NCBI GenBank assembly: GCA_017551865.1
Contig: JAFZKB010000027.1
Coordinates: 1-64,000 of the forward strand
Length of the DNA: 64,000 nucleotides
Direction: 5' to 3'
Origin: Clostridiales bacterium
GTDB taxonomy: Bacteria; Bacillota; Clostridia; Saccharofermentanales; Saccharofermentanaceae
Shown one piece after another: positions 18,929 through 27,174 of this stretch; positions within the stretch are counted from its first letter, which is position 1, and the number at the start of each line of letters is the position of its first letter. A program made the translations under genes and the position numbers. Below the pieces are notes generated by a model that was not told the DNA's origin, did not search any database, and saw only the letters and a program-made list of their open reading frames with translations.

Positions 18929-19069
18929 AACAAGTTTCATACGTGAAAACTACTCTATAAAACGGTTCAAAAGGTAATTTCTCGTGCTTGTCCTCGGGCG
19001 TGCGCCCTGCGGAGGCACGTCGAAATTACTTTTGATTCCGTTTTATCCTGTATTTCGTATGAAATTGTT
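18929..19069 (+). repeat. Structured repeat copy B (core 18978-19026)
   Basis: On the plus strand the core opens TTTCTCGTGCTTGTCCTCG, has the apical stem GGGC-GTGC-GCCC, and closes TGCGGAGGCACGTCGAAAT. It differs from copy C at two bases. The outer stem is long and private to this copy: CAAAAGGTAATTT with AAATTACTTTTG, ATAAAACGG (18957-18965) with CCGTTTTAT (19038-19046), and AACAAGTTTCATACG (18929-18943) with CGTATGAAATTGTT (19056-19069). The whole is a giant hairpin of about 140 nt. It begins seven bases after the stop of the gene at 19076 and ends before the aminotransferase promoter. The remainder of the 18707-19075 gap holds only that promoter and leader. Confidence 0.82.
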
Positions 19070-19075
19070 GATCTG

Positions 19076-20521
19076 CTATGGTTTACAGATTTTACAGGGA
19101 ACATATCCCCAACCAATCAATTCTTCTCTTGTTCCTGTGTAGTACCACTTGTTCTTCTCTTTCATCTTTGAAACGGCACTACAGCCCGGATAATGGAATT
19201 TTCCGGTATTGGTATTAACGATGTAATCACATGTATTGGCGCTATCCGGTACTGTTTCAATAGTTCCCGGCGCAATAAAGACATCGTCCGATACGTCCTT
19301 TTCGACATAGATCTGACATTCTTCGTTTTCAATAACAAAGACGATATCCCCATAAATATCCGTACGAAGAAGATCGACCGACTGATCCTTTAGTTTGTCC
19401 AGAATGCTCTGTTTAGGGAACCCATAAGCATTATCACGTCCACAGGAGATGATGGCATATTCCGGATCCACTTTCTTCAGAAATCTATCGGATGTTGAGT
19501 ACTCACTTCCGTGATGTGCAACCTTTAATACGGTGCTAGAAAGATCATACGAAGAATTCAAAAGAGAATTCTCTTCATCAAATTCCGCATCTCCTGTAAA
19601 CAGGAAGGAATACTGTCCATAGACAATACGTATAACAATAGAGTTATTGTTCGTGTCTTCAAGTTTTACTCTTGGCCCTATAATCTGCACTTTTGCGCTG
19701 CCCAGTTCAAGCTCGGTACCGGCTTCAGGAATCTCAAGGACCACTCTCTGTTTATTAAGATACTTCTGAAAACTCGAAAACGGTCGGCTATCATATTCAT
19801 CCACAGAACAAAATGCCCGCTCAACAGTTGCGTAATTCAGTGCACCTGACAGTCCACCGATATGGTCATCATCAGGATGTGTACCAACAATGTACTTAAG
19901 TTGAGATACTTCGCATTTTTGCAAATACGAATAGATAAGATCTGATTTATCCGAAGGTCCGCCATCGATCAGCATTGCCTCCCCATCACAAATGATAAGC
20001 GAGGCATCACCTTGTCCTACGTCGATAAAATGAACTTCAAACTGCTGGATCACCTCTTCGGCTACTTCTTGGCTCTCTACTGACGACTCAGTAGTTTCAG
20101 AAGAAGCTGTCTCCTGGTCAGTTTCAGAAAGAGTATCTTCAGGGATAAGATTTGTAGGTTCGGTTGTTTCTTCTGTTTCAGTGCTTATGGTTATCTCTGT
20201 GTTTTCAGAAGATTCAGATGAAGCAGTCGTTTCAGAAGTTTCAGAGGATTCCTCGGATTGTGAAGTTTCAGACGGTTCCACAAATCCATCCGTTTTATTT
20301 GTAGGCAGTGCACTATTCACTGCGTCCGAGGCAAAGGTAGATTCGGATTTTTCAGGCATTTCGGATCCGTTTCCAGATTCTTCTAAAGATGTTTCGGAAA
20401 CGGATGAACTATTCTCACTTACCGATGTTTCCAAAGAAGGACAGCCAGAAGCCATGAGAAGCGAAAGCGTAAGTACAAACGCCAGAAAGGTTTTTAGTCT
20501 TTTCATCAATACCATTTTCAT
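19076..20521 (-). CDS. Secreted lipoprotein metallo-beta-lactamase-fold hydrolase, ComEC-like
   Basis: Exported protein of 481 residues with a lipobox ending at C27 (LMASGC). Residues about 30-155 are a low-complexity Ser/Thr/Glu linker. The catalytic domain (about 160-400) resembles the C-terminal hydrolase of ComEC: FIDVGQGDASLI, the metal motif THPDDDHIGG, FLFTGDAE, and VAHHGSEYSTS. A short C-terminal cysteine module follows (FHYPGCSAVSKM ... YVPCKICKP), resembling the metal-binding tails seen on other secreted ComEC-like proteins. Family members are probable nucleases or phosphodiesterases; no membrane channel is present, so it is not a DNA-uptake pore. AGGT lies 10 bases before the chosen start. 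Last gene of the rbgA-rnhB-yraN run, 74 bp behind yraN. Confidence 0.87.
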   Translation of the reverse strand: MKMVLMKRLKTFLAFVLTLSLLMASGCPSLETSVSENSSSVSETSLEESGNGSEMPEKSESTFASDAVNSALPTNKTDGFVEPSETSQSEESSETSETTASSESSENTEITISTETEETTEPTNLIPEDTLSETDQETASSETTESSVESQEVAEEVIQQFEVHFIDVGQGDASLIICDGEAMLIDGGPSDKSDLIYSYLQKCEVSQLKYIVGTHPDDDHIGGLSGALNYATVERAFCSVDEYDSRPFSSFQKYLNKQRVVLEIPEAGTELELGSAKVQIIGPRVKLEDTNNNSIVIRIVYGQYSFLFTGDAEFDEENSLLNSSYDLSSTVLKVAHHGSEYSTSDRFLKKVDPEYAIISCGRDNAYGFPKQSILDKLKDQSVDLLRTDIYGDIVFVIENEECQIYVEKDVSDDVFIAPGTIETVPDSANTCDYIVNTNTGKFHYPGCSAVSKMKEKNKWYYTGTREELIGWGYVPCKICKP

Positions 20522-20595
20522 AACATTACATACCTAAAAAAAATACCTCTGACCACATAGTAACAATGGTTTGTGAAGAGACTATGACGAAATGG

Positions 20596-20958
20596 TCAAT
20601 AAAACGGAGTGAACTGCACGTTGATGGGGTTTCCTGAAGAATCATGGATCACGCCGGCGACGAAGTAGGATACTTGATCGAGGGAATAGCCGTTTTCTTG
20701 GCAAAAGTATACTGTGGTCTTGAGGATCTTGTTCTGCTTCTGCCTCGTCACTGCTTCTTCCGGGGTGCCATAGTTCATGTGGGCATTTCGGGATTTGACT
20801 TCGATGACCAGGATCTTGCCTTTATACTCGCAGATGATGTCGATCTCTCCGACGTTATGGACCGCATAGTTTCTCGAAAGTATCTTCGAGCCTCTTTCTT
20901 CGAGATACTTTGCGACGTACTCTTCCGATCTCTTTCCTACCTCATGGATCTTCGACAT
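20596..20958 (-). CDS. yraN: UPF0102 (YraN) putative endonuclease
   Basis: Small protein of 120 residues with the restriction-endonuclease-like fold of the UPF0102 family. The conserved core is visible: AKYLEERGSKILSRNYAVHNVGEIDIICEY, split here by the catalytic GEIDIIC block, followed by ILVIEVKSR. The role is not established; genes of this family commonly sit beside rnhB, as here (9 bp away). It probably shares the rbgA-rnhB transcript. Confidence 0.92.
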   Translation of the reverse strand: MSKIHEVGKRSEEYVAKYLEERGSKILSRNYAVHNVGEIDIICEYKGKILVIEVKSRNAHMNYGTPEEAVTRQKQNKILKTTVYFCQENGYSLDQVSYFVAGVIHDSSGNPINVQFTPFY

Positions 20959-20967
20959 ACGATAAGA

Positions 20968-21597
20968 TCAGTGCATCTTCTTTAAGAAAGACATGCGGTG
21001 GATCGGTGAGATCCCGAGTTCATGGATCGCGGCATAGTGGGCGGCGGTGCCGTAGCCTTTATGCTGGGCAAATCCGTATCCCGGGTATTCTTTATCGTAT
21101 TCTTCCATGATGCGGTCTCGGGAGACTTTGGCCAGGATCGATGCGGCCGCGATGGAATTGGACTTCGCGTCGCCTTTGATGATCGGCTTCACTTCTATTC
21201 CCGTTCCGTTCAGGTTCACAGCGTCGATCAGAAGGATATCCGGCTTGATGTTAAGGCCGGCCACGCAGGCTCGCATGGCGTTTTTTGTGGCTTCCAGGAT
21301 ATTGACCTCATCGATCTCCTTCGGCTCCACGCGGATCACGCAGAAGCACTTGGCCTTTTCGAGGATCTCGTCGTAAAGGGCGTCTCTTTTTTTCGGGGAA
21401 AGCTTCTTCGAGTCATCAAGTCCATAAATCGGTTTTTCCGGATCCAGGATACAGGCAGCAGCAACAACGGGCCCGGCAAGAGGTCCTCTTCCCGCCTCGT
21501 CGATCCCGCAACATAAAGGCTTTCCTTCTGCCGCACATTCCTTTTCGAACTGAGACATCACTTCATATTTTTCGATCAGCTTTTCTTCACGTGTCAT
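20968..21597 (-). CDS. rnhB: Ribonuclease HII
   Basis: Cleaves RNA in RNA/DNA hybrids and single ribonucleotides in DNA. At 209 residues it has usual length. The catalytic DEAGRGPLAGPVVAA motif lies at about residue 33, and the second acidic region is DILLIDAVNL with GDAKSNSIAAASI nearby. Four bases separate it from rbgA, an order kept across Firmicutes. The separate RNase HI at 46146 belongs to another family. Confidence 0.96.
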   Translation of the reverse strand: MTREEKLIEKYEVMSQFEKECAAEGKPLCCGIDEAGRGPLAGPVVAAACILDPEKPIYGLDDSKKLSPKKRDALYDEILEKAKCFCVIRVEPKEIDEVNILEATKNAMRACVAGLNIKPDILLIDAVNLNGTGIEVKPIIKGDAKSNSIAAASILAKVSRDRIMEEYDKEYPGYGFAQHKGYGTAAHYAAIHELGISPIHRMSFLKKMH

Positions 21598-21601
21598 ATG
21601 C

Positions 21602-22489
21602 TTACTCCTTCGGCTGGTCCGGGGTCTCCAGCGAGATCCGACCTATACGGATACTTCTGAAATCATCAAGGAACAATTTAGCGAAACGCTCATCGTTAAT
21701 GCGGCCGCCCGAGAGGATACAGCCCATCTTTCTGGCCGCTTCCTCAAAGCGCTCATAATCGTCTTCTATATACTCCTCAGAGCCTTCTGGAGCGAGACGG
21801 TATCTCGCATAAAACTCCTCAGGATAGAGCTTTTCGATTAGTTTCATGCCCGAAAAGGCCACTTCCACGACATCGACGACCTCGGTCTTTACAGCGCCTG
21901 TCAGCGTCAGCACGAGCTGATTTCTTGGAGTGCCAAGTCTCGGCCAAAGAACGCCCGGCATATCCATTAGTTCGAGCTGGCCATCCGTCCTCGCCCATTT
22001 AAAATCACGGGTCACGCCTGGCATATCACCGGTCACGGCGATCTTCCGGTTACAAAGCGAGTTGATGAGCGTGGATTTACCGGAATTCGGAACACCTACG
22101 ACCATAGCACGTACAGGACGACCGATACGGCCTTTCGCTTCCGCCTTCTGTAGAATATCTTTGCAAAGTTCAAGAGATAGGGACTTAAGCTTATCCAGTC
22201 CTTTTTTATGGGAAGCATCGATCGCCACAGCACGAATGCCGTTATTCTTATAGTATTCGAGCCATGCGGCCGTCACTTTCTCATCTGCCAGATCCGCCTT
22301 ATTAAGTACGACGATACGCGGCTTCCCGGACACAAGGCTATCCAGTTCCGGATTTCTGCTGGAGATCGGGATACGGGCATCGACCGTCTCATAAACGATG
22401 TCAACGAACTTCAGTTTATCGGAAACCTCGTTGAGCGCTTTTCGCATATGACCGGGAAACCAGTTGATGTTGGATCTGTTGTCGCTCAT
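21602..22489 (-). CDS. rbgA: Ribosome biogenesis GTPase RbgA (YlqF)
   Basis: Circularly permuted GTPase needed for late assembly of the 50S subunit, 295 residues. The start at 22489 is chosen because AAGGAGAGAG precedes it and the product then opens MSDNRSNINWFPGHM, the family's N-terminus. The motifs occur in permuted order: LNKADL (G4), then GVPNSGKSTLIN (G1), then DMPGVLWPR (G3). It lies directly upstream of rnhB as in Bacillus. In Bacillus it also follows rplS, but here a plus-strand peptidase gene separates them. Confidence 0.96.
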   Translation of the reverse strand: MSDNRSNINWFPGHMRKALNEVSDKLKFVDIVYETVDARIPISSRNPELDSLVSGKPRIVVLNKADLADEKVTAAWLEYYKNNGIRAVAIDASHKKGLDKLKSLSLELCKDILQKAEAKGRIGRPVRAMVVGVPNSGKSTLINSLCNRKIAVTGDMPGVTRDFKWARTDGQLELMDMPGVLWPRLGTPRNQLVLTLTGAVKTEVVDVVEVAFSGMKLIEKLYPEEFYARYRLAPEGSEEYIEDDYERFEEAARKMGCILSGGRINDERFAKLFLDDFRSIRIGRISLETPDQPKE

Positions 22490-22633
22490 ATCTCTCTCCT
22501 TCAGATAATCAGAATCAATCCCTGTTATTGTACCATACATCAAATCAGATGACGGTTCTGTCACGTGACGTATCCTTCATTTACCGAAGATAAAAGAAGT
22601 TTAAGATGGATACATCAGCGAAAGGAGTTATTA

Positions 22634-24310
22634 ATGAGAAAGCAAGTCCTTACTTTTGTTCTGGCATCTATAGTACTTTCTGCGGCATGTCAGAACACGG
22701 TATATAGACCAAAAGAGACAGAAACCACTGTAGAAACAGTAGTCGCAAGTGATATTGAAACAGAAGATTCCGAAGACGAAAAGGAGAATGACAACGATGA
22801 GAGCAAAACGGATCCCGCTTCCGATTCAAAGCCTGCGCTTTTAAGAAACGAGACAAACAGAAAGAAAAACCAGTACGACGTAAGCATTAAGCTCGACGAC
22901 GAAAAACACACTTTAGATGTGGAGCAGAAGCTCCACTACGTTAATAACAACGGGAAAACCATAAACGAGATCTATTTCAACCTGATCCCGGAAGCCTTTA
23001 AATCCAAGGGCGGCGGACTCGATATGAAGTCCGTCTCTTCCGATGGAAAAGATCTGTCCATGAAACAGGTGAAGGAAACCGTCTATTCCCTTCCTCTTGA
23101 AAAAGAACTCGCACCGGGCGAAAGCTGCGACATTCATATGAATTACACGGTCAATATTCCTGAAAATGCTGACCGTTTCGGATATTTCGGCAACAACTAC
23201 AACCTCGGAAATGTACTGGCCACACCAGCTCTTTTTGAAAATGGGCAATGGCTGGTCCAGCCATATATCGATCTTGGAGATGCCTTCTATACAGAGATCT
23301 CAGATTACCGAGTCAAGATCGATGTTCCGAATGGCTATTCGATTGCCGCGACAGGAACACTGAAGGATGACCCTTATGTCGCAGACGATGTGCGTGATTT
23401 CGCTTTTACCGCATCATCTGAGATGATGATGCTCTGCGAAGAATATGGTGATACCGCGCTTATCGTTCATTATCCGAAGAACTGCCCGAACACGGGAAAA
23501 CACGTAATGGAAGTCGCGAAAAGATCGATGGATCTGTTTAATCAGATCCTGGGCGGATATCCGTATGAGACGCTGCATCTAGTCTGCACTTCCATGCCTG
23601 GAAGTATTGGCGGTATGGAATATCCGGGGCTTGTGATGCTGACGGTCAATTCGGATATCGAGGACGTTATCGATCTGTACTACGACCGGATCACGGTCGA
23701 TCAGTATAATGCTAAAATGAACAGCACGTCTATGCAGGGTCCATCTGACTCGATTCCTGAAACTGACGGAACGATCGAGACTTTGAGTGATTCAGAGATA
23801 AAGAACATGCTCATCTACGATGTGGATTCACTCACGAAATCGACCGCACACGAGATCGCTCACCAGTGGTTCTATGGCATCGTCGGAAATGACGAAGTCC
23901 GCTACCCGTGGATCGATGAAGGCATGTGCCGCTTTATGGAAGGCCTGTACTGCGAATACTACAACGAGGCACTTTCCAGCTTTTCACTCTTCGAGAGATT
24001 CAAAAGCGAAGACGAAAGCATCTATCAGGAGTTCAAAGGAGAGGTCGAAGAATCCTACCCTATCGATCTCAATGACACTCTCTACGATTATAAAAAGAAG
24101 ACCGAAGATTACGGCATGATCTACTATAAGGGCGCCGCCATGATCTATCACATGTATTCCCATATGGGATCGGAATCCTTCTTCGAAGCGATCTCCGACT
24201 ACATAAAGACCTTCGCCTATACAGAAGTCACACCGGACGAATTCGTCGATTTCTGGACGAAGAAAGGCGATTTCAAAGAGATGTTCGAAGTGTACATGAA
24301 GGACTTCTAA
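22634..24310 (+). CDS. M1-family (gluzincin) metallopeptidase lipoprotein
   Basis: Membrane-anchored zinc peptidase of 558 residues. The start at 22634 follows AAAGGAG and gives a lipoprotein signal with the lipobox cysteine in VLSAAC. An acidic linker (about 25-80) precedes a beta-sandwich domain and the catalytic domain: exopeptidase-type GSIGGMEYPG, then HEIAHQWFYG with the third ligand in WIDEG. The zinc site HExxH-18-E is intact. Aminopeptidase activity is expected from the family; the peptide range is unknown. It is one of only three plus-strand protein genes and interrupts the rplS-rbgA order conserved elsewhere. Confidence 0.92.
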   Translation: MRKQVLTFVLASIVLSAACQNTVYRPKETETTVETVVASDIETEDSEDEKENDNDESKTDPASDSKPALLRNETNRKKNQYDVSIKLDDEKHTLDVEQKLHYVNNNGKTINEIYFNLIPEAFKSKGGGLDMKSVSSDGKDLSMKQVKETVYSLPLEKELAPGESCDIHMNYTVNIPENADRFGYFGNNYNLGNVLATPALFENGQWLVQPYIDLGDAFYTEISDYRVKIDVPNGYSIAATGTLKDDPYVADDVRDFAFTASSEMMMLCEEYGDTALIVHYPKNCPNTGKHVMEVAKRSMDLFNQILGGYPYETLHLVCTSMPGSIGGMEYPGLVMLTVNSDIEDVIDLYYDRITVDQYNAKMNSTSMQGPSDSIPETDGTIETLSDSEIKNMLIYDVDSLTKSTAHEIAHQWFYGIVGNDEVRYPWIDEGMCRFMEGLYCEYYNEALSSFSLFERFKSEDESIYQEFKGEVEESYPIDLNDTLYDYKKKTEDYGMIYYKGAAMIYHMYSHMGSESFFEAISDYIKTFAYTEVTPDEFVDFWTKKGDFKEMFEVYMKDF

Positions 24311-24367
24311 GCTTTAAACAGCCAGCAATTTTCTATCTACCCTCCAATATATTTTTCAAGTAGGAAG

Positions 24368-24389
24368 ATGCCCTTTCGGGGGCATTTTT
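24368..24389 (+). terminator. Terminator of the M1 peptidase gene
   Basis: ATGCCC pairs with GGGCAT around TTTCG, followed by TTTTT on the plus strand, 57 bp past the stop at 24310. Confidence 0.85.
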
Positions 24390-24401
24390 CTTTGCATGAA
24401 A

Positions 24402-24435
24402 AAAGGGTGTATTCCGATTCCGGAAAACACCCTTT
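24402..24435 (-). terminator. Terminator of rplS
   Basis: AAAGGGTGT (24402-24410) pairs with ACACCCTTT (24427-24435), extended by TCCG/CGGA. Six T residues follow on the minus strand. It lies 20 bp past the rplS stop. Confidence 0.85.
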
Positions 24436-24455
24436 GAATTCTAGCAATTTTGAAA

Positions 24456-24806
24456 TTACTTCTTAGAAAGCTTCTCAGTAATTCTGGCTGCCTTACCAAC
24501 GCGACCACGCAGGTAATACAGTTTCGCTCTTCTTACACGGCCCTTACGGACGATCTCAATCTTATCAATATTAGGAGAATGAACGGGTAAAACACGCTCA
24601 ACGCCTACACCATAGGAGAGACGGCGAATTGTCATGGTCTCAGAAAGACCGCCGCCCTTACGTGCAATCACATAGCCTTCAAATACCTGGATACGCTCTC
24701 TGGAACCTTCCTTGATCTTCAGGTGTGCTTTAACAAGATCACCAACTTCGACCTCGGAATAGCTATTACGCAGATTATCCTGCTCGACTGCTTTTACTAA
24801 ATCCAT
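24456..24806 (-). CDS. rplS: Ribosomal protein L19
   Basis: Large-subunit protein at the 30S-50S interface, 116 residues. The start at 24806 is chosen because GAGGAGG lies just upstream and it gives the normal length; longer in-frame starts begin inside the leader. Conserved segments are [35 protein letters not shown] (in two blocks) and [15 protein letters not shown]. It has its own promoter, so it can be expressed apart from trmD, and a strong terminator. Confidence 0.97.
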   Translation of the reverse strand: MDLVKAVEQDNLRNSYSEVEVGDLVKAHLKIKEGSRERIQVFEGYVIARKGGGLSETMTIRRLSYGVGVERVLPVHSPNIDKIEIVRKGRVRRAKLYYLRGRVGKAARITEKLSKK

Positions 24807-24876
24807 ATCAGTTTCCTCCTCTTCCGATAGATGTTCATGCCGGATCATGCAGCGGACCATCCCTTTTAGCCGTTAA

Positions 24877-24905
24877 ATGATACCATAACAGATTTTTATA
24901 TGCAA
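24877..24905 (-). promoter_or_regulatory. rplS promoter and leader
   Basis: TTGCAT (24905-24900), a 17-nt spacer and TATCAT (24882-24877) on the minus strand. The transcribed leader of about 65 nt has a GATG/CATC pairing and could hold an L19-type autoregulatory fold; that is only a suggestion. The perfect palindrome CTTTTCTTAAGAAAAG (24908-24923) lies directly upstream. Confidence 0.75.
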
Positions 24906-24949
24906 GCCTTTTCTTAAGAAAAGTGCTCGAATATCAGACTTTGGCGTGA

Positions 24950-25591
24950 TCAGTCGCCTTTTTTCGCCGTAAAATAGGCATATCCGACCTCGTACGGATG
25001 GTCGAAAAGCCTGCTATCACGATGTTTTCTAAGCGAAAAGATCACCATGAGATCTCCGGCTCCCCCGACAAAACCTAATACGCCGAAAGACACCAGGAAA
25101 AGAGATTTGAAGATGATCCCTAAAATGATCGGGATGATCCCGAGAAAAAGCGTCGGCCCGATGCTTCCAAAGAAATATCTGCCGAAGGATAAGGCCTCGC
25201 GGCAATGGCAATAAGGTGTACATGTTTTCGGATTAAAACCGAAGTCAATACTGCCCCACTTTTTCTCACAGGTGAACTGCCAGAGAAATCCGTGGATGAA
25301 TTCATGCACAAAGATAGAAAGGAGATATGCGCCAAAGAAGATCAGCATCCCCTTTGTCCCCTCAAAGCCGAAGATGAGCGCAGGATCGATTTTCCCATTT
25401 ACGAGATAATAGATCGGATAAGTGATTGCTGAAACGAGAATAAAGAGAACGATACCAAAAAGGTTGGCGGTCTTGATACTGATCTTTTCAAGATTCGCTT
25501 CAAAACCCTTTTGGTCCATTTCATCGACCAGATCCTGGTACTCCTGCTTCTTTCTTTCACGTATGCGATCGTTTTCGACTTCGATCCTCAT
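24950..25591 (-). CDS. DUF3267 putative membrane zinc protease
   Basis: Integral membrane protein of 213 residues with about four TM helices. A cytoplasmic amphipathic N-terminus is followed by TM1 near 45-65, then the zincin motif HEFIH within a helix, FGFNPKTCTPYCHCREAL, and a conserved GRYFFGSIGP block. The pattern is that of DUF3267, predicted site-2-like metalloproteases whose substrates are unknown. AAGGAG precedes the ATG. It lies 9 bp after trmD and before rplS, an insertion into the otherwise standard rpsP-khpA-rimM-trmD-rplS order. Confidence 0.82.
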   Translation of the reverse strand: MRIEVENDRIRERKKQEYQDLVDEMDQKGFEANLEKISIKTANLFGIVLFILVSAITYPIYYLVNGKIDPALIFGFEGTKGMLIFFGAYLLSIFVHEFIHGFLWQFTCEKKWGSIDFGFNPKTCTPYCHCREALSFGRYFFGSIGPTLFLGIIPIILGIIFKSLFLVSFGVLGFVGGAGDLMVIFSLRKHRDSRLFDHPYEVGYAYFTAKKGD

Positions 25592-25600
25592 ATCTTCTCC

Positions 25601-26347
25601 TTACGTGTCTTTCTTTTCACTATCGATCAGCAGGATCTGTTTCCAATCATCTGCACTGATACTTATATTCTTGAGCATATCCGGACGGCGCTTCCATGTA
25701 TCGTACAGCCCGTGGATACGCTTCCATTCCTTGATCTTTGCATGATTCCCCGAAAGAATGACTTCCGGTACCTTTTTGTCGTGCCAGACATTCGGTTTAG
25801 TATATTGAGGCGCTTCAAGATAACCCTGCATATGGGATTCTTCTTCGTAAGCTTCAGAATTTGGAAGGACGCCATCGATCATGCGGGATACACAGTCGAT
25901 TACGACACATGCCGCGACTTCCCCGCCGGTCAGGACATAATCTCCGATCGAGATATCCTCATCGACGATCTCGTCAAGGACTCTCTGATCGATCCCTTCA
26001 TAGTGACCGCACAAGATCACGAGATGATCGTATTTAGAAAGTTCCTTTGCCTTCTCCTGTGTAAGGACCGAGCCTTTCGGGCTCATGAACACACAGTGAG
26101 GCTTTTCTTCTTTATCAGCATCATAAATCGAGGTAAAGGCCTGATAGACCGGTTCACACTGCATGAGCATACCGGTACCGCCTCCGAAGAGCGTATCATC
26201 CACTTTCCCGTAGCGGTTGCCGGAAAAGTCACGGATATCTATGGTATCGATATTTAAGATACCTTTTTCTTCCGCTCTTCCGATAATACTCTCCGAAAGG
26301 AAGTTCTTCACTTGATCTGGGAACAGGGTCAGTACCGAAAACTTCAT
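25601..26347 (-). CDS. trmD: tRNA (guanine-37-N1) methyltransferase
   Basis: SPOUT-class enzyme making m1G37 in tRNAs, which prevents frameshifting. It has 248 residues from the ATG at 26347, chosen over an in-frame TTG two codons earlier because GAGG lies seven bases upstream. The knotted SAM-binding region shows LCGHYEGIDQRV, SIGDYVLTGGE and the family block LEAPQYTKP. It follows rimM by nine bases, the usual pair. Confidence 0.97.
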   Translation of the reverse strand: MKFSVLTLFPDQVKNFLSESIIGRAEEKGILNIDTIDIRDFSGNRYGKVDDTLFGGGTGMLMQCEPVYQAFTSIYDADKEEKPHCVFMSPKGSVLTQEKAKELSKYDHLVILCGHYEGIDQRVLDEIVDEDISIGDYVLTGGEVAACVVIDCVSRMIDGVLPNSEAYEEESHMQGYLEAPQYTKPNVWHDKKVPEVILSGNHAKIKEWKRIHGLYDTWKRRPDMLKNISISADDWKQILLIDSEKKDT

Positions 26348-26356
26348 GAGCAATCC

Positions 26357-26881
26357 TCACTCATAGATCTCATAAAGGCCTTCAGGCAGGATGACATTCA
26401 TGATTCCGCCGGAAATGTCCACGTCTTTTACAATGGAATTCAGGTAGGGGATCAAAAGCTCATTCTTCCCTTTTCTCTTTACGATAATGATATCACTGGC
26501 CCCCGTGTTAATGATGTCTTTAATGGTACCCAGGTCACCACGGACATCGTCAACGACAGTAAGGCCGATGAGATCCGCGATAAAGTATCTTCCCTTCGGG
26601 AGCTTTACCGCATCATCTCTAGATACCGCAAGGAAAAGACCCGTAAGCTTTGAGGCTTCGTCGCGGTCATCGAGTCCTTCGAAACGGATCAATGTGCGCG
26701 TTTCATCGAAGCGGACGCTTTTTACTGTTTTTTTCTCTTTCAGATTTTCTCTTTCGTCTAGGAGCATGCAGTCCTTAAGCGAAGAAAAACGGCGCACATC
26801 GTCCGTGAGAGGGATGACTTTCACCTCTCCCCGAACACCGTGTGCACCGCCGAGTTTTCCGATGATCAGATAGTCTTTCAT
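26357..26881 (-). CDS. rimM: 16S rRNA processing protein RimM
   Basis: Assists maturation of the 30S head and binds ribosomal protein S19. It has 174 residues with the N-terminal IGKLGGAHGVRGEVKV block and a C-terminal PRC barrel (GRYFIADLIGLTVVDD ... LLIPYLNSIVKDVD). The start overlaps the khpA stop as ATGA, indicating translational coupling. It stands between khpA and trmD as in most Firmicutes. Confidence 0.96.
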   Translation of the reverse strand: MKDYLIIGKLGGAHGVRGEVKVIPLTDDVRRFSSLKDCMLLDERENLKEKKTVKSVRFDETRTLIRFEGLDDRDEASKLTGLFLAVSRDDAVKLPKGRYFIADLIGLTVVDDVRGDLGTIKDIINTGASDIIIVKRKGKNELLIPYLNSIVKDVDISGGIMNVILPEGLYEIYE

Positions 26882-27105
26882 CCGACGATATCAACGATCA
26901 CGCGCTTTCCTTCACGAAGATACTTAGCTTTCATGATGGAACGGATCGCCTGAGCTCTTCTGCCGCCCTTACCGATGACCTTACCCATATCGTCCGGGTT
27001 TACGGCCAGTTCCAGAACAACAGTGTTGCCTCTTTCAGACTTCTTAACGGATACATCCTCAGGATGGTTGACCAAAGACTTGGCCATTGTAGTTAATAAT
27101 TCCAT
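26878..27105 (-). CDS. khpA: KH-domain RNA-binding protein KhpA
   Basis: Single KH domain, 75 residues. The RNA-binding GxxG loop is in VIGKGGRRAQAIRSI. In Streptococcus KhpA pairs with KhpB/EloR in control of cell elongation. The expected Shine-Dalgarno, AAGGAGG at 27151-27157, is far from the start. A hairpin (27118-27147) lies between them and may shorten the effective distance. The stop overlaps rimM by four bases. Confidence 0.93.
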   Translation of the reverse strand: MELLTTMAKSLVNHPEDVSVKKSERGNTVVLELAVNPDDMGKVIGKGGRRAQAIRSIMKAKYLREGKRVIVDIVG

Positions 27106-27117
27106 TTTTCTACAATT

Positions 27118-27157
27118 GCAGCATGTAGATAGAAGTAGGTGTGCTGCTTGCCTCCTT
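27118..27157 (-). promoter_or_regulatory. Hairpin between Shine-Dalgarno and khpA start
   Basis: On the minus strand AAGGAGG (27157-27151) is followed by GCAGCA...TGCTGC arms (27147-27142 and 27123-27118), and then 12 bases to the ATG. With the hairpin folded, the SD-to-start distance falls from about 45 to about 15 nt. Confidence 0.5.
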
Positions 27158-27174
27158 ATTGTATTCGAAGTGAA

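Noticed and set aside
18755..18940. Small hydrophobic frame (61 codons) before the aminotransferase gene
   Set aside because: It spans the promoter and has no ribosome site; composition alone gives the hydrophobic stretch.
24807..24876. L19 leader riboregulator
   Set aside because: Only one short pairing is visible; not enough to name a known leader family.
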